Source: Candidatus Woesearchaeota archaeon (GTDB lineage: Archaea; Nanobdellota; Nanobdellia; Woesearchaeales; WAPJ01). Taken from it: a DNA stretch of 5,545 nucleotides. How positions within the stretch are numbered: position 1 is the first letter of the stretch; each line of letters starts with the position of its first letter. This document shows, one piece after another, positions 5,157 to 5,545 of the stretch. The position numbers and the translations under genes are program-made. Below the pieces are notes generated by a model, which saw only the letters and a list, made by a program, of their open reading frames with translations, was not told the DNA's origin and ran no database searches. The stretch covers positions 1 through 5,545 of the forward strand of contig WAPJ01000136.1 in the NCBI GenBank assembly GCA_015520785.1, in the 5' to 3' direction.

Positions 5157-5164
5157 CTTTTAGT
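5157..5164 (-). promoter_or_regulatory. TATA-like box in the sufS-mutY spacer
   Basis: The - strand reads ACTAAAAG, close to the other boxes in this window (CTAAAAAAAG, CTTAAAAG). Its centre is about 28.5 nt upstream of the micro-ORF ATG at 5131. It may drive that ORF, or mutY with a long leader. Confidence 0.4.
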
Positions 5165-5274
5165 GTATCCCCTGCTGAAACGGGTGAAGAGGAAAGAAGC
5201 GTGTGATCGGCTTACTGGATGAGAGGAAAGCTGATTGAGCAGGCTATCTGATGGGACTCAGGAACGCCTTCTCA
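5161..5274. other. Spacer after sufS with no recognised feature
   Basis: Unlike the adjoining tract, this 114-nt stretch has mixed composition. I see no ORF with support, no tRNA fold and no clear terminator. On the - strand, pyrimidine-rich stretches such as CTTCTTTCCTCTT after the sufS stop could help release the transcript, but the signal is weak. Confidence 0.5.
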
Positions 5275-5545
5275 CTACGCGTAGCGTTTCACGAGGCGTT
5301 TATACGCGGTGAAAAACCGCTGAAGGTCCTCCTCGCGCGTGTAGGCTGCCGTGCTCACGCGAACGGTCGGCTTCGCCTGGGAATGCTCGTGGAAGGGCTG
5401 CGCACAATGCCATCCCGCCCTTACTGCTATTCCCTCTCGGCTGAGGAGGTGGGCGAGATCGTGCGAGGGGAGCTTCTCATGCCAGAGGCTGAGAATACCC
5501 TTCACGCGCGGCCAGGGGAGATCAAGCACGCGCACTCCCCTGGGG
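5275..5545 (-). CDS. sufS: Cysteine desulfurase SufS type, C-terminal part only
   Basis: Only the last 89 residues are present; the frame is open through the right edge, so the start, the PLP-binding lysine and most of the fold lie outside. The visible part matches the small domain of group II (SufS/CsdA) cysteine desulfurases: RVKGILSLWHEKLPSHDLAH, then LLSREGIAVRAGWHCAQP with the active-site cysteine that carries the persulfide, then TVRVSTAAYTREEDLQRFF near the C-terminus. The enzyme takes sulfur from L-cysteine, via PLP, and passes it to the Suf scaffold. A GTG at 5535 is not the true start, because conserved sequence continues upstream. Other group II desulfurases (CsdA-like) cannot be excluded from this fragment, but sufC nearby supports SufS. 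mutY and a 273-nt spacer separate it from sufC. The stop lies in a 10-bp palindrome (CTACGCGTAG). Confidence 0.92.
   Translation of the reverse strand, partial: PRGVRVLDLPWPRVKGILSLWHEKLPSHDLAHLLSREGIAVRAGWHCAQPFHEHSQAKPTVRVSTAAYTREEDLQRFFTAYKRLVKRYA

Larger units (their letters stand above)
5010..5160. other. Polypyrimidine(+)/polypurine(-) tract with 49-nt uninterrupted run
   Basis: The spacer upstream of mutY is nearly all C and T on the + strand. Positions 5074-5122 contain no purine at all and include tandem near-identical 10-mers, TTTTCTCCTC at 5081-5090 and TTTTCTCCTT at 5091-5100. Such runs can adopt triplex-like structure under superhelical stress, and in RNA they would give an unstructured G/A leader. 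The tract resembles that at 951-1109; both lie just upstream of leftward genes. No rightward gene needs a T-rich terminator here. Confidence 0.85.

Noticed and set aside
4675..5163. Rightward 162-codon frame with a hydrophobic Phe/Leu/Ser tail resembling a membrane segment
   Set aside because: The body is antisense to mutY and the tail is the polypyrimidine tract; the apparent membrane helix is a composition artefact.
5215..5270. C/D box sRNA-like motifs (ATGA, CTGA, TGATGG)
   Set aside because: Spacing between the boxes does not fit the roughly 12-nt guide intervals of archaeal C/D sRNAs and the final D box is missing.
1..5545. Mobile element, CRISPR, tRNA, rRNA or integration site
   Set aside because: No transposase or integrase coding, no regular direct repeats with spacers, no tRNA cloverleaf and no long terminal inverted repeats were seen on either strand.

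Overview
The window looks like part of an archaeal genome, most likely a DPANN-type lineage (lineage is a low-confidence inference). Two things point to Archaea. One gene encodes TrmY, the tRNA pseudouridine-54 N1-methyltransferase of the archaeal T-loop pathway. Three genes also have a TATA-like box centred 27-29 nt upstream of the start codon, the geometry of leaderless archaeal transcripts. The coding DNA is fairly GC-rich, favouring CTC, ATC and CGC codons. Two spacers are extremely pyrimidine-rich on the + strand.

Layout, left to right. Positions 1-950 (-): a YvcK/CofD-superfamily protein, cut by the left edge. 951-1109: a purine-rich (- strand) spacer that holds a doubtful charged micro-ORF. 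1110-1709 (-): trmY. 1734-2228 (-): a family 6 (hypoxanthine-type) uracil-DNA glycosylase superfamily member, probably co-transcribed with trmY. 2229-2348: a divergent promoter region. 2349-3308 (+): a 319-residue protein of unknown function, the only rightward gene. 3257-4015 (-): sufC, which overlaps the unknown gene tail to tail. 4016-4083: the sufC promoter. 4084-5001 (-): mutY. 5002-5274: a spacer with a 49-nt uninterrupted polypyrimidine run, a TATA-like box and a doubtful 33-codon basic micro-ORF. 5275-5545 (-): the C-terminal end of a SufS-type cysteine desulfurase, cut by the right edge.

Functionally the window mixes Fe-S cluster biogenesis (SufS supplies sulfur, SufC is the ATPase of the SufBCD scaffold), base-excision repair (a deaminated-base glycosylase, and MutY, itself a [4Fe-4S] enzyme lying between the two suf genes), tRNA modification (TrmY) and a YvcK-like nucleotide-sugar-binding or regulatory protein. 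I found no mobile element, CRISPR array, rRNA or tRNA. The least explained items are the 319-residue gene, the two purine-rich spacers with their micro-ORFs, the shortened Cys spacing in MutY, and possible operators at the sufC promoter and the divergent promoter region.
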